64,000 nucleotides of DNA from SIG672 sp045657105 (lineage in GTDB: Bacteria > Bacillota > Clostridia > Oscillospirales > CAG-272). The DNA lies in contig JAZOSN010000032.1 of the NCBI GenBank assembly GCA_045657105.1, forward strand, positions 19,550-83,549, given 5' to 3'. A model generated the notes under the pieces. The model was not told the origin of the DNA and ran no database searches. It saw only the letters and a list, made by a program, of their open reading frames with translations. Below are positions 1 to 8,508 of this stretch, piece after piece (position 1 is the first letter of the stretch; every line of letters begins with the position of its first letter). Position numbers and translations under genes: made by a program.

Positions 1-55
1 TTTTGTGTTATACTTGTCGAAGTGTGCCAAAATAGCTTGAAAGGAATGACTTATC

Positions 56-982
56 ATGGAAAAAAATAAGACAGGAATATTTACAAATCCAATCATCGTA
101 GCGATAATAGCTATATTCTGTTGCGCGCTCTGGGGAAGTGCAACGCCATTTATAAAGATAGGATATTCGCTTATGCTCCCTCACGGCGGCGTACCCTCTA
201 CGATGCTTTTTGCGGGTATAAGATTTACCCTTGCGGGTATTATAACCGTTATAATATTCAGTATCGCGAGAAGAAAATTTCTTTTCCCTAAAAAAGAAAA
301 TTTCGGCAAGGTTGCGACAGTAAGCCTTTTTCAGACCGTAATTCAGTATGTTTTCTTTTACGTGGGACTCTCAAACACCTCGGGTGTAAAGGGAACGATA
401 GCAAGCGGATCGAGCGCGTTTTTCGCACTTTTGATCGCTGCTCTCATCTTCAGACAGGAAAAGCTTAGCGTTAAAAAGATAATTGCCTGCATTCTCGGAT
501 TCGCGGGAATAGTTGTGGTAAATATAAGCGGACTCGATCTTACGATGAATTTCACGGGCGACTGCTTCGTGCTCTTTTCCGCGATGAGCGCGGCATTTTC
601 TTCCGTACTTATTAAGCGCTTTTCAAAAAGCGAGGATCCCGTTACCATAAGCGGTTACCAGTTCATTGTCGGCGGAATCGTTATGATAATAATCGGTCTT
701 GCCTTTGGCGGAAGGGTTACGCTTGGCGGAACTGACGCGCTTTTAGTGCTCCTCTATCTCGCGCTTCTTTCTGCACTTGCATATTCGCTCTGGGGCATAC
801 TTCTCAAATATAATTCGGTATCCAAGGTTACTATATATAACTTTATGACTCCCGTTTTCGGAGTTCTGCTCTCGAAGGCGCTTCTCAGTGAGCAGAGTAA
901 CGTAGATCCTATAAATCTCGTTGTAACGCTTCTGCTTATTTGCGGCGGAATTATTATGCTTAACTATAAAAAGGAATCCTGA
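56..982 (+). CDS. EamA/DMT-superfamily transporter
   Basis: This is a 308-residue, strongly hydrophobic protein with about ten membrane helices and two EamA repeats (roughly residues 15-150 and 165-305). The drug/metabolite transporter signature is visible as ALWGSATPFIKIGY near the N-terminus and again as AYSLWGILLKYNSVSK in the second half. Family members export or import small metabolites; the substrate cannot be read from the sequence. An AAAGGAAT ribosome binding site lies 9-15 bases before the ATG. It stands alone, followed directly by a hairpin terminator, so it is probably monocistronic with its promoter outside the window. Confidence 0.9.
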   Translation: MEKNKTGIFTNPIIVAIIAIFCCALWGSATPFIKIGYSLMLPHGGVPSTMLFAGIRFTLAGIITVIIFSIARRKFLFPKKENFGKVATVSLFQTVIQYVFFYVGLSNTSGVKGTIASGSSAFFALLIAALIFRQEKLSVKKIIACILGFAGIVVVNISGLDLTMNFTGDCFVLFSAMSAAFSSVLIKRFSKSEDPVTISGYQFIVGGIVMIIIGLAFGGRVTLGGTDALLVLLYLALLSALAYSLWGILLKYNSVSKVTIYNFMTPVFGVLLSKALLSEQSNVDPINLVVTLLLICGGIIMLNYKKES

Positions 983-1016
983 GTCTGATAGTAAAGTAAT
1001 TTGCAAAACAATAAAT

Positions 1017-1047
1017 AAAACTCCCGAAAACGGGAGTTTTGTTGTTT
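1017..1047 (+). terminator. Rho-independent terminator
   Basis: A ten-base-pair stem, AAAACTCCCG against CGGGAGTTTT with an AAAA loop, is followed by a T-rich tract. It closes the DMT transporter gene. Confidence 0.85.
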
Positions 1048-1050
1048 ACA

Positions 1051-1079
1051 TTGACAAATATATTATCGTGTGATATAAT
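1051..1079 (+). promoter_or_regulatory. sigma-A type promoter for the lipoprotein gene
   Basis: TTGACA at 1051-1056 and TATAAT at 1074-1079 are separated by exactly 17 bases. Transcription would start near 1087 and leave a leader of about 60 nt. Confidence 0.85.
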
Positions 1080-1144
1080 TCTCTCATAATATAATATTTT
1101 ATATAATATTTTTTGCTTGAAATTATGTTTTGTTGGGTGTGGTT

Positions 1145-1771
1145 ATGAAGAAAATTTTATTATTTATACTTGTTTTATTTATGATTGTTATTTCGGTTGC
1201 ATGTGATAGTGAATACGATGATAGATCAGGGGGTGATAGCGGATCTTCTGACATTGATTTCGGAGATGTCTTTGGAAATATGAACGCCACAAGTAAATTT
1301 GAAACCTTGCCGATAGATATGTATATGATCGATTACGATTTCGACCTTCTTTGTAAAAAATCAGATGATTATTTTATAGAGATGGACTCTTTGCCGATTC
1401 AGGGCGACTTGGCTCCCGTGAACGTTAAAACTACGCAACAAATATATCTTTCGAGTTCGAGATATTCCTCACGTACGGAATATTACATAGTAGACGATGG
1501 TAAGGTCGCAGGATATTTATATACGATTTCGAATTCAAATACAATGAAAAACTATTTTCCAAGCGATTTGTGTTATGATATAGAGCCCAAAACGTGTATT
1601 TCTGATTCTGGCAATTTTACTTATTGTTGTTGGAAAACCAAAGATTCATACCTTATTCTCGTTACACCAACTGACTTGGTGGATATAATGGAATATTACG
1701 ATTGTCATACATCTGTTTATATTTTACTTAAAGATTTCAAACAATTTGATTTTTACGATCAAGTTCAGTGA
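1145..1771 (+). CDS. putative lipoprotein of unknown function
   Basis: The protein (208 residues from the ATG at 1145) begins MKKILLFILVLF and has a type II signal peptide with lipobox ISVAC, so the cysteine near residue 20 should be lipidated and the mature protein anchored outside the membrane. The mature part starts with a Ser/Gly/Asp-rich linker and continues into an aromatic-rich globular domain with no motif I recognise. The open frame extends upstream to a TTG at 1130, but the signal peptide fits the ATG better; the ribosome binding site is weak. It has its own promoter and terminator and is AT-richer than its neighbours. Confidence 0.7.
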   Translation: MKKILLFILVLFMIVISVACDSEYDDRSGGDSGSSDIDFGDVFGNMNATSKFETLPIDMYMIDYDFDLLCKKSDDYFIEMDSLPIQGDLAPVNVKTTQQIYLSSSRYSSRTEYYIVDDGKVAGYLYTISNSNTMKNYFPSDLCYDIEPKTCISDSGNFTYCCWKTKDSYLILVTPTDLVDIMEYYDCHTSVYILLKDFKQFDFYDQVQ

Positions 1772-1790
1772 ATATTATAAGTGATGATTC

Positions 1791-1828
1791 AAAAGCACCC
1801 GAAAATTTGATTTCGGATGCTTTTTTTC
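1791..1828 (+). terminator. Rho-independent terminator
   Basis: An imperfect stem (AAAAGCACCCGAAA against TTTCGGATGCTTTT) is followed by a run of T. It ends the lipoprotein transcript. Confidence 0.8.
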
Positions 1829-1891
1829 TTGACATAAACCTTCCTTTATGGTAAACTCTATATCGTAATAAAAACAAAAGGAAACGTAAAA

Positions 1892-3166
1892 ATGGAATTT
1901 AACAGTATTATAAGAGATATAGTCGCCGAGGCAGAGGAAAAGCTCGCCGAAAAATTCGCCGAGTTTGATAGAATTTCCTTTGAGAACACCTCGCGCGTGC
2001 TCGATGCTTTCCGCCGTCACAGAGTAAGTGACGCCATGTTTGCAGGTACAACGGGATACGGCTATGACGATAAGGGAAGAGATACCCTCGATCTTATATA
2101 TGCCGACGTTTTCGGCGCCGAGGCGGCACTCGTTCGTCATAATATAGTCAACGGAACGCAGACTATCGCTATCGGTCTTTACGGACTTCTCCGTCCGGGT
2201 GACGTTATGCTTTCTGTCACGGGCAAGCCGTACGATACGCTCGAAAAGGTCATCGGAATAAATCCCGACGGAAGTATGAATAAAACGGGTGACGGTTCGC
2301 TCGCCGATTTCGGAGTAGAGTACGATCAGGTAGAGCTCCTTGACGACGGATCGATAGATTTTGACGGTATAAAGGAAAAGCTCGAAAAGTACGGAAAGAG
2401 AGTGAAGGTCGTTTTTATACAGCGCTCGAAGGGATATATGACAAGACCTACACTTTCGGTCTTAACTATCGGAGAAATCGTGAAATTTACAAAGGCTATT
2501 TCGGACGCTTACGTGGTCGTTGATAACTGCTACGGAGAGTTCTGCGAGAATATCGAGCCCACCGCGGTCGGCGCCGATATGATCCTCGGCTCGCTTATAA
2601 AGAACGCAGGCGGCGGAACCGCACTCTCGGGTGGATATATTGCAGGCACGAAAAGAGCGGTTGAGCTTGCCTCGTACAGACAGACAACCGTCGGTACGGG
2701 AAGTGAGGTCGGAGCATCTCTGGGACAGAACAGAGATATGTTCAGAGGATTTTTCCTCGCTCCGCATACCGTTGCACAGGCACTCAAAACGGCATCTCTT
2801 GCGGCGTATGTGTTCGACAGACTCGGCTTTGTAACCGAGCCCTCCTGGAATGATAACAGATACGATATAATTCAGAGAATACAGTGCGCGAGCCCTGAGG
2901 CTCTCTGCGCATTTTGCCGCGGTATCCAGTTCGCATCTCCGGTAGATTCCTTTGCCGCTCCCGAGCCTTGGGATATGCCCGGATATACCGATCCTGTCAT
3001 AATGGCGGCAGGTGCTTTCGTGCAGGGATCTTCGATCGAGCTCTCGGCAGACGGTCCTATGAGAGAGCCCTTTACCGCGTATCTGCAAGGCGGTCTGACC
3101 TATGAGTCGGGCAAGATCGGAGTAATGTCGGCGGCGAGCGAGATTTTAAGACTTAAAAATAATTAA
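1892..3166 (+). CDS. methionine gamma-lyase-like PLP enzyme (aluminium-resistance family)
   Basis: This 424-residue protein is a fold-type I PLP-dependent enzyme of the Met_gamma_lyase family (PF06838), often annotated as aluminium resistance protein or YnbB. The pyridine-binding aspartate is in VVVDNCYGEF (about residue 211), and the PLP lysine is likely K237 in GSLIKNAGG. The phosphate-binding region precedes it as NIVNGTQ and the C-terminal part carries TVGTGSEVGASLG. Family members cleave sulfur amino acids, but the physiological substrate is not settled. A TTGACA-17-TAAACT promoter (1829-1857) and an AAAGGAAA ribosome binding site precede it. Its stop codon overlaps the stop of the convergent amidase gene. 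Confidence 0.88.
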   Translation: MEFNSIIRDIVAEAEEKLAEKFAEFDRISFENTSRVLDAFRRHRVSDAMFAGTTGYGYDDKGRDTLDLIYADVFGAEAALVRHNIVNGTQTIAIGLYGLLRPGDVMLSVTGKPYDTLEKVIGINPDGSMNKTGDGSLADFGVEYDQVELLDDGSIDFDGIKEKLEKYGKRVKVVFIQRSKGYMTRPTLSVLTIGEIVKFTKAISDAYVVVDNCYGEFCENIEPTAVGADMILGSLIKNAGGGTALSGGYIAGTKRAVELASYRQTTVGTGSEVGASLGQNRDMFRGFFLAPHTVAQALKTASLAAYVFDRLGFVTEPSWNDNRYDIIQRIQCASPEALCAFCRGIQFASPVDSFAAPEPWDMPGYTDPVIMAAGAFVQGSSIELSADGPMREPFTAYLQGGLTYESGKIGVMSAASEILRLKNN

Positions 3167-3729
3167 GCAAGACCGAAATATTCGAGAACTGCGGTATAAA
3201 TTCCCTCTGCAAATAAGTTGGGGTGTTTATCCATAAGCTCTGCATCGCTCGGATTTGTGATAAATCCAAGCTCGACGAGAGTTGCGGGCATAGTCGTTTT
3301 TCTCAGAACGTAAAGGGAAGGGCGAACGAAAACTCCGCGGTTGGGTATTCCGGTTTGCTCGGATATGTTTTCGACTATCCGCTCTGCAAGCGCGTATGCA
3401 GGAGTCGTCGTACTGTAAACGAAGGCTTCGGTGCCGGTTGCGGCGCTTATCGTGGACGCGTTGGCATGGATACTTATAAAATAGTCTGCGCCCCAGTTGT
3501 TCGCTTCGGAGGCGCGTATGGCAAGGCTTTCCGAGTTCGAATTTCCAAGGCTCGTTTCGGGTGTCGGACGCGAGAGCTTCACGTCAAAATTCTGATTTGC
3601 ATTTAAAAGCTCGGCAAGCAGAATTCCTACCTCGTAGGTGATGTTCTGCTCGTAAAGTCCGTTTCCCTCTGCGCCCGCATTCGGATTTCTGGGGTTGTGC
3701 CCCTGGTCTATGAAGATCTTTATTGCCAT
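3163..3729 (-). CDS. N-acetylmuramoyl-L-alanine amidase (Amidase_3)
   Basis: The 188-residue protein is a zinc amidase of the Amidase_3 family, which removes peptide side chains from peptidoglycan. The metal ligands are visible in order: His in FIDQGHNP near residue 9, Glu in LYEQNITYEVG near residue 28, and His in YFISIHANAS; the catalytic Glu lies in VELGFITNPSD near the C-terminus. I chose the start at 3729 (MAIKIFID) because AAAGGAG sits just upstream; the longer frame to 3780 has no such site. There is no signal peptide or cell-wall-binding domain, so it may act in the mother cell during sporulation or germination, or be exported by another route. Confidence 0.88.
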   Translation of the reverse strand: MAIKIFIDQGHNPRNPNAGAEGNGLYEQNITYEVGILLAELLNANQNFDVKLSRPTPETSLGNSNSESLAIRASEANNWGADYFISIHANASTISAATGTEAFVYSTTTPAYALAERIVENISEQTGIPNRGVFVRPSLYVLRKTTMPATLVELGFITNPSDAELMDKHPNLFAEGIYTAVLEYFGLA

Positions 3730-3819
3730 AATATTTTCTCCTTTTTGATGTATTTGTCTTGTATATAATATGCAAGGCAACTGATTTAGTTAAATTTCAA
3801 AAACGAAGGACCTTATCAA

Positions 3820-4560
3820 ATGAAATTTGAAAATATCCGCCGACTGCTCAGCTTTGCGCGCAGGGCGGTCGATGATTACAATATGATAGAAGAGGGCGAC
3901 AGGATCGCCGTCGGTGTTTCGGGCGGAAAGGATTCGCTCGCACTGCTCGCCGTTATGCGCGATCTTTCGATCTTTTATCCGAAGAAATTTGAGGTCTGCG
4001 CTATAACGCTCGATATGGGATTTACGGGCGGAAATTTTGACGCGCTCGAAGAGTTTTACAAAGAGCTCGGAGTAGAATACAAAATAGTAAAAACTCAGCT
4101 TGCAGAGATTATTTTCGACGTCCGTAAGGAATCAAATCCCTGCTCGCTATGCGCCCGTATGCGTCGCGGTATCCTTCACGATACTGCCAAGGAGATGGGT
4201 TGTAATAAGATTGCGCTCGGTCATCATTTTGACGATGTGGTCGATACTTTTATTATGAATCTTTTCAACGAGGGCAGACTCGGCACCTTTTCTCCGGTCA
4301 CTTTTCTTGACAGAAAACAAATAACCATGATAAGACCGCTGGTGCTCGCTCCGGAAAAGGATATAAAATATTTTGCGAGAAAAAACGAACTGCCCGTGAG
4401 CGAAAGTCTTTGTCCTGAGGATAAGCATACCGATAGGGAAAAGTATAAAATCATGCTCGCCGAGATGGAAAAGACAAACGACGGACTGCGCCACCGCATA
4501 TTCGGGGCTATAAAAAAGGCGGGACTTGACGGATATTCGACCGAAGACAAGGAAAATTGA
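3820..4560 (+). CDS. TtcA-family tRNA 2-thiocytidine synthetase
   Basis: The 246-residue PP-loop ATPase has SGGKDSLALLAV (about residues 34-45), which binds and activates ATP for tRNA adenylation. CSLCARMRRG (near residue 108) supplies the paired cysteines of the TtcA Fe-S site, and a third cysteine is in SESLCPEDK. This arrangement and the length fit the TtcA/TtuA branch that inserts sulfur into tRNA, C32 in the best-known case. The exact tRNA position cannot be told from sequence. It is read divergently from the amidase gene. Confidence 0.85.
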   Translation: MKFENIRRLLSFARRAVDDYNMIEEGDRIAVGVSGGKDSLALLAVMRDLSIFYPKKFEVCAITLDMGFTGGNFDALEEFYKELGVEYKIVKTQLAEIIFDVRKESNPCSLCARMRRGILHDTAKEMGCNKIALGHHFDDVVDTFIMNLFNEGRLGTFSPVTFLDRKQITMIRPLVLAPEKDIKYFARKNELPVSESLCPEDKHTDREKYKIMLAEMEKTNDGLRHRIFGAIKKAGLDGYSTEDKEN

Positions 4561-4589
4561 ATAAAAATAAATAATTTGGCAAAAATCTA

Positions 4590-4618
4590 TTGACATTTTG
4601 TTCACTTTTTGTTATAAT
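4590..4618 (+). promoter_or_regulatory. sigma-A type promoter
   Basis: TTGACA (4590-4595) and TATAAT (4613-4618) with a 17-base spacer lie upstream of the small membrane protein gene. Confidence 0.85.
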
Positions 4619-4655
4619 TTAAACGTAGAATAAAACGTCAGGAGGGAAGCCGGAT

Positions 4656-4874
4656 TTGAAGATCATTAAGAGTAAAAAGCTTTGGGTGTCGCTGCTCGTG
4701 TTCGGAAGCGTATTTGCCGTTGCCGCGGTAGCGGTGTTCGTAATGAGCCTTTTCGGAATAAGAGTTTTTGCAACTGCAAGTGCAGAGCTGTTTTTGTGGG
4801 ATCTTCTTTTCCTCGTGTCGGCACTCGTGCTCTCCTCTGTAATAATCATCGTTTCGATACATTTGAAGCCATAA
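4656..4874 (+). CDS. small two-helix membrane protein, unknown
   Basis: This 72-residue protein starts at TTG, nine bases after a clear GGAGGG site (4641-4646). It has a short basic N-terminus (MKIIKSKKLW) and two hydrophobic helices, about residues 10-32 and 45-68, with few charged residues between them. No enzymatic motif is visible. A strong promoter and ribosome binding site make it a real gene; its function is unknown. Confidence 0.65.
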   Translation: MKIIKSKKLWVSLLVFGSVFAVAAVAVFVMSLFGIRVFATASAELFLWDLLFLVSALVLSSVIIIVSIHLKP

Positions 4875-4881
4875 AATATCG

Positions 4882-4919
4882 CCGTGCGGAAGGTAAAACG
4901 CTTGCCGCACGGTCGTTTT
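4882..4919 (+). terminator. hairpin, probable terminator
   Basis: An eight-base-pair stem (CCGTGCGG against CCGCACGG) lies eight bases after the small membrane protein gene. The T tract after it is interrupted (TCGTTTTGTG), so termination may be partial. Confidence 0.55.
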
Positions 4920-5035
4920 GTGTAAATTTTCGATCCGAAACGCGTTGTTTGTAAGAAAATTCATTATGTGTTAACTGTAAGTTCACATAGGTAAAGTACA
5001 CTAAATATATGCTAAATACGAGAGCGGAGTAGAAT

Positions 5036-5797
5036 ATGGCTATATCGGTATTTAAAAGATATGAGAAAAAGTTTATACTAAACGCCGAGCAGTACAGAGA
5101 AACCGTGGCGTTCGTTCAACAGTATATGAACTTCGATAAATACTGTGTTGGCGAAAAGGATTATTCTCTGCTTAATCTCTATTTCGATACTCCCGATAAT
5201 CTTCTTATCACCCGCTCAACAAGTAAGCCTACGTATAAGGAAAAGCTTCGTCTGAGAGCTTATTTCCCACCACAAACACATGACGATAAGGTCTTTTTCG
5301 AGATAAAAAAGAAATATAAAGGAATAGTTACGAAAAGACGCGCGGTAATGAGATACGGCGAGGCGCTTGAACTTATTGACACCGGAAAAGCTCCGAAGCT
5401 TAAAAAAGAGAGCTACATAGATACTCAGGTAGCAAAAGAGATAGAATATATGTTCAAAAGATACCCCGGACTCGCTCCTGCGGTATATATCGCCTACGAC
5501 AGAGTTGCGATGTTTGCAAAGGATAATCCGGAGTTCAGACTCACCTTTGACAGAAATATCCGCACGAGAAGGGAAAACGTCAGCTTCGACTACGGCGACT
5601 ACGGAACTCAGCTCCTTCCCGATGGCTATAATCTTATGGAAATAAAGATCTCGGACGCCGTTCCGCTCTGGCTCACGTCCTATCTTTCGGAAAAAGGTCT
5701 TTATATGACAGGATTTTCAAAATACGGGAAAGAATACGAAAAAATGATCACCGGAATAGATCCGGCAGAGGTCCTTCTTGCTTCTGATGATCTTTGA
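5036..5797 (+). CDS. polyphosphate polymerase (VTC domain)
   Basis: The 253-residue protein is a VTC-type CYTH-fold enzyme. The basic tunnel residues of the family are visible: RYEKKFIL near the start, KEKLRLRAYF near residue 67, FFEIKKKYKG near residue 85 and KRRAVMRYG just after, with acidic metal-binding residues near LMEIKISD at the C-terminus. VTC enzymes make inorganic polyphosphate from ATP. The gene is followed after 24 bases by a DUF4956 membrane protein, the usual bacterial partner, so the two probably form one membrane-associated system. There is no membrane helix in this protein itself. Confidence 0.88.
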   Translation: MAISVFKRYEKKFILNAEQYRETVAFVQQYMNFDKYCVGEKDYSLLNLYFDTPDNLLITRSTSKPTYKEKLRLRAYFPPQTHDDKVFFEIKKKYKGIVTKRRAVMRYGEALELIDTGKAPKLKKESYIDTQVAKEIEYMFKRYPGLAPAVYIAYDRVAMFAKDNPEFRLTFDRNIRTRRENVSFDYGDYGTQLLPDGYNLMEIKISDAVPLWLTSYLSEKGLYMTGFSKYGKEYEKMITGIDPAEVLLASDDL

Positions 5798-5821
5798 TCT
5801 CTTTGAGAAAGGAAAAAATAA

Positions 5822-6520
5822 ATGGATAAAATACTTAATTTCGTGATACCGAGTATTCTCGGAAATCAGTTTACCGTAAGAGCAATACTTTCCGTGCTCG
5901 GCTCAGCACTCGTTTTCGGAGTGATACTGTCGCTTGTTTACATATTCTCTTCGGGAAAGGACCGTTATTCGAGAGGACTTTCGATAACTCTCGTGCTCCT
6001 TCCGGTTATTATAGGAACGGTAATTATGCTCGTTTCCGATAGCTTTGCAAGAGCGTTCGGACTTGCGGGTGCATTCTCGATAATCCGTTTCAGAAGCACA
6101 CAGGGCAACCCCAAGGATCTCGCGTATATCTTCGCAGGTCTTGCAGTCGGTCTTGCCTGCGGAATGGGATATATCCTTGCAGGCGCGATAATTACCGCAT
6201 TTATCTGCATAATACTTATCGTGCTCAGCTTTATCGGATACGGAACGCCTAAGACTCCCCCGATGCTTCTCAAAATAACCGTTCCCGAAAGCCTTAACTA
6301 CGTTGGCATTTTTGACGAGTGCCTTGGAAAATACACAAAGAGCTGGAAGCTCGTAAGAGTCAAGAGCAATAATTTCGGAACGATGTTCGATCTTTCGTAT
6401 GACGTGCGCCTTAAAAGCGGCATAAACGAAAAGGAGTTCATTGACGAGCTCCGTTGCATAAACGGAAATCTCAATATTATGCTCCAAAACAACGCGGCAG
6501 ATCCCGATATTCTTGTCTGA
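5822..6520 (+). CDS. DUF4956 membrane protein, partner of the VTC enzyme
   Basis: The 232-residue protein has four or five membrane helices in its first 145 residues, including the conserved stretch FSIIRFRSTQGNPKD on the loop after helix three. A cytoplasmic alpha/beta domain occupies residues 150-232. This is the DUF4956 pattern, a family found next to VTC polyphosphate polymerases in many bacteria. It probably anchors the polymerase or channels its product, which is inference from gene pairing. An AGAAAGGAA ribosome binding site precedes the ATG, and a strong terminator follows. Confidence 0.85.
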   Translation: MDKILNFVIPSILGNQFTVRAILSVLGSALVFGVILSLVYIFSSGKDRYSRGLSITLVLLPVIIGTVIMLVSDSFARAFGLAGAFSIIRFRSTQGNPKDLAYIFAGLAVGLACGMGYILAGAIITAFICIILIVLSFIGYGTPKTPPMLLKITVPESLNYVGIFDECLGKYTKSWKLVRVKSNNFGTMFDLSYDVRLKSGINEKEFIDELRCINGNLNIMLQNNAADPDILV

Positions 6521-6524
6521 TAAT

Positions 6525-6553
6525 AAACGGTCCTTTCAAAGGACCGTTTTTCA
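6525..6553 (+). terminator. Rho-independent terminator
   Basis: The stem AAACGGTCCTTT / AAAGGACCGTTT with a T run closes the VTC-DUF4956 operon. Confidence 0.9.
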
Positions 6554-6567
6554 TTTGCCTTAAAGCA

Positions 6568-6596
6568 TTGACATTTTGCTTTTGGTGGTGTATAAT
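6568..6596 (+). promoter_or_regulatory. sigma-A type promoter for the cyclophilin gene
   Basis: TTGACA (6568-6573), a 17-base spacer and TATAAT (6591-6596) precede the gene by about 50 bases. Confidence 0.85.
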
Positions 6597-6647
6597 AACT
6601 ACCGTGTGCTCGCACTAAAATAAAAATCGCAGGATAAGGAGAAAATT

Positions 6648-7118
6648 ATGGTAGTTCTTGAAATAAAGGATCTTGGAAAGATCAAGATCGAGCTTGATGC
6701 CGAAAACGCGCCGATAAGCTCAGCAAATTTCGAAAATCTCGCTCGTGAGGGATTTTACGACGGAATCATTTTCCACAGAGTCATAGCTAATTTTATGATT
6801 CAGGGCGGAGATCCGCAGGGTATCGGTATCGGCGGAAGCGGAAAGAATATTAAGGGTGAATTTGCCGCAAACGGAGTAAATAACCCCATAAAGCATAAGA
6901 GAGGAACGATCTCGATGGCGCGTTCGCAGAACTTCAACAGCGCGTCCTCGCAGTTCTTTATCTGTCACGTTGACTGTCCCTTCCTTGACGGACAGTACGC
7001 CGCTTTCGGACAGGTAGTTGAGGGTATCGAGGTGGTCGATCAGATCGCATCGGTCAAGACAGACCTCAGAGATAAGCCGCTTTACGACGTGGTTATCGAA
7101 AAAGCATACGTAGAATAA
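6648..7118 (+). CDS. peptidyl-prolyl cis-trans isomerase, cyclophilin type
   Basis: This 156-residue cytosolic cyclophilin has the active-site segments FHRVIANFMIQGGDPQG (catalytic Arg and Phe), GTISMARS, SSQFFICHVDCPFLDGQYAAFG and the C-terminal strand. It isomerises X-Pro bonds during protein folding. Length is that of small bacterial cyclophilins, without signal peptide. It has its own promoter, an AAGGAG site, and a terminator, so it is monocistronic. Confidence 0.93.
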   Translation: MVVLEIKDLGKIKIELDAENAPISSANFENLAREGFYDGIIFHRVIANFMIQGGDPQGIGIGGSGKNIKGEFAANGVNNPIKHKRGTISMARSQNFNSASSQFFICHVDCPFLDGQYAAFGQVVEGIEVVDQIASVKTDLRDKPLYDVVIEKAYVE

Positions 7119-7125
7119 GAGAGAA

Positions 7126-7154
7126 ACGCAGATCTTGAAGGTCTGCGTTTTTTG
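7126..7154 (+). terminator. Rho-independent terminator
   Basis: The stem AACGCAGATCTT / AAGGTCTGCGTT is followed by TTTTTTG. It ends the cyclophilin transcript. Confidence 0.88.
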
Positions 7155-7266
7155 TTTGAAAAAACAAGATAAAGGAGTAATTGAGCCGTAATGTCCCTCA
7201 TATACTGTAACATCGGAATTCCGAAAGGTCAGGTAAGCGGAGCCGAAAAATATCGGAGGGAAGACA

Positions 7267-7560
7267 ATGCGAAGGGTTTATTCGGATAGATCGGAAGAAA
7301 GATGCGAGCAGATCGCGCTTTATATGCTTGAAAATAACGCCACCGTGAGAAAGGCTGCCGCGCAGTTCGGTATAAGTAAATCGACGGTACATAAGGACGT
7401 TACGGGAGTGCTCAAAAAATATAATTACCGCCTTTATTTAAAGGTTAAGGAGCTACTTGACGTCAATAAAAGCGAGCGTCATATGCGCGGCGGAGAGGCA
7501 ACGCGTAAAAAGTACAGTGATATAAAACAAAATTCAAAGAACAGAAAAACTCTGCCGTGA
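7267..7560 (+). CDS. spoIIID: sporulation transcription factor SpoIIID
   Basis: The 97-residue protein has the SpoIIID helix-turn-helix, with KAAAQFGISKSTVHKD as recognition unit (about residues 31-46), and the family tail SERHMRGGEATRKKYS. SpoIIID is the mother-cell DNA-binding protein that reshapes the sigma-E regulon and activates sigK transcription. Length and motif order match well. A CGGAGGG site lies just before the ATG. This is direct evidence that the organism sporulates. The 148 bases upstream show no certain sigma-E promoter that I can defend. Confidence 0.95.
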   Translation: MRRVYSDRSEERCEQIALYMLENNATVRKAAAQFGISKSTVHKDVTGVLKKYNYRLYLKVKELLDVNKSERHMRGGEATRKKYSDIKQNSKNRKTLP

Positions 7561-7575
7561 AGCAGAGTTTTTGTG
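7545..7575. terminator. bidirectional terminator between convergent genes
   Basis: The palindrome AAAAACTCTGC / GCAGAGTTTTT has A runs before and T runs after, so it can serve both spoIIID (+) and cysK (-). Confidence 0.88.
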
Positions 7576-7576
7576 T

Positions 7577-8503
7577 TTATTTAAACATTTCGCTCGAAAG
7601 GTATCTGTCGCCTGTGTCAGGCAGAAGAACGACGATGGTTTTACCTTCGTTTTCAGGACGCTTTGCAAGCTCTATTGCCGCCGAAAGTGCCGCTCCCGAG
7701 GAAATTCCTACGAGAATTCCTTCGCATCTTCCGACCTCGCGTCCGAGCACGAGCGCATCGGCGTCCGATACCGTCACGACCTCGTCGTAGATGCCGCGGT
7801 CAAGCACGCTTGGAACAAAATTTGCTCCGATTCCCTGTATAGCGTGAGCACCGGCAACGCCGCCCGAAAGAAGCGGAGAAGCGCTCGGTTCTACCGCAAC
7901 TACGCGGATTTTTTCATTTTTAGATTTTAAATATCTTCCGACTCCCGTGATCGTTCCGCCCGTTCCGACGCCTGCTACGAAAAGGTCAATTTCGCCGTCA
8001 GTATCCTCCCATATTTCGGGTCCTGTCGTTTCCTCGTGAGCCTTGGCATTTGCAGGATTGTCAAACTGACTCGGGATAAAGCTGTTCGGTATTTCCTTTG
8101 CAAGCTCCTCGGCTTTTGCTATCGAGCCCTTCATTCCGAGAGAAGCATCGGTAAGGACGAGCTCTGCGCCGTAAGCCTTGATTATCGCTCTGCGCTCCTC
8201 GGACATAGAGTCGGGCATAACTATAACCGTGCGGTATCCGCGAGATGCTCCGACCGAGGCAAGACCGATTCCGGTGTTTCCCGAGGTCGGCTCGATTATT
8301 ACCGCGCCTTGTGAAATAAGACCGCGCGCCTCGGCATCGTCGAGCATAGCTCTGGCGACTCTGTCCTTTGCGCTTCCCGCAGGATTAAGATATTCAAGCT
8401 TTGCAATTATTTTCGCTTTGAGCGAGTATTTTTTTTCAATGCCGTTCAGTCGGAGAAGGGGAGTCCTTCCGATAAGCTGCTCGGCGGAATTATATATTTT
8501 CAA
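7577..8503 (-). CDS. cysK: cysteine synthase A
   Basis: This 308-residue fold-type II PLP enzyme makes L-cysteine from O-acetylserine and sulfide. The PLP lysine lies in NPAGSAKDR (about residue 47), the substrate loop is EPTSGNTGIGLA, the phosphate cradle is AGVGTGGTITGVGRYL, and ISSGAALSAA comes near the end. The length fits CysK. It begins 5 bases after the MATE transporter gene, so the two are co-transcribed on the minus strand. I see no T-box or other leader directly before it. Confidence 0.93.
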   Translation of the reverse strand: MKIYNSAEQLIGRTPLLRLNGIEKKYSLKAKIIAKLEYLNPAGSAKDRVARAMLDDAEARGLISQGAVIIEPTSGNTGIGLASVGASRGYRTVIVMPDSMSEERRAIIKAYGAELVLTDASLGMKGSIAKAEELAKEIPNSFIPSQFDNPANAKAHEETTGPEIWEDTDGEIDLFVAGVGTGGTITGVGRYLKSKNEKIRVVAVEPSASPLLSGGVAGAHAIQGIGANFVPSVLDRGIYDEVVTVSDADALVLGREVGRCEGILVGISSGAALSAAIELAKRPENEGKTIVVLLPDTGDRYLSSEMFK

Positions 8504-8508
8504 GAGAT

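Noticed and set aside
2462..3088. Long minus-strand frame opposite the PLP enzyme gene
   Set aside because: It is the antisense shadow of a well-supported gene and its translation shows no family features.
7191..7289. 32-codon frame upstream of spoIIID
   Set aside because: The nearest Shine-Dalgarno is too far away and the frame overlaps the spoIIID start; no sign of a product.
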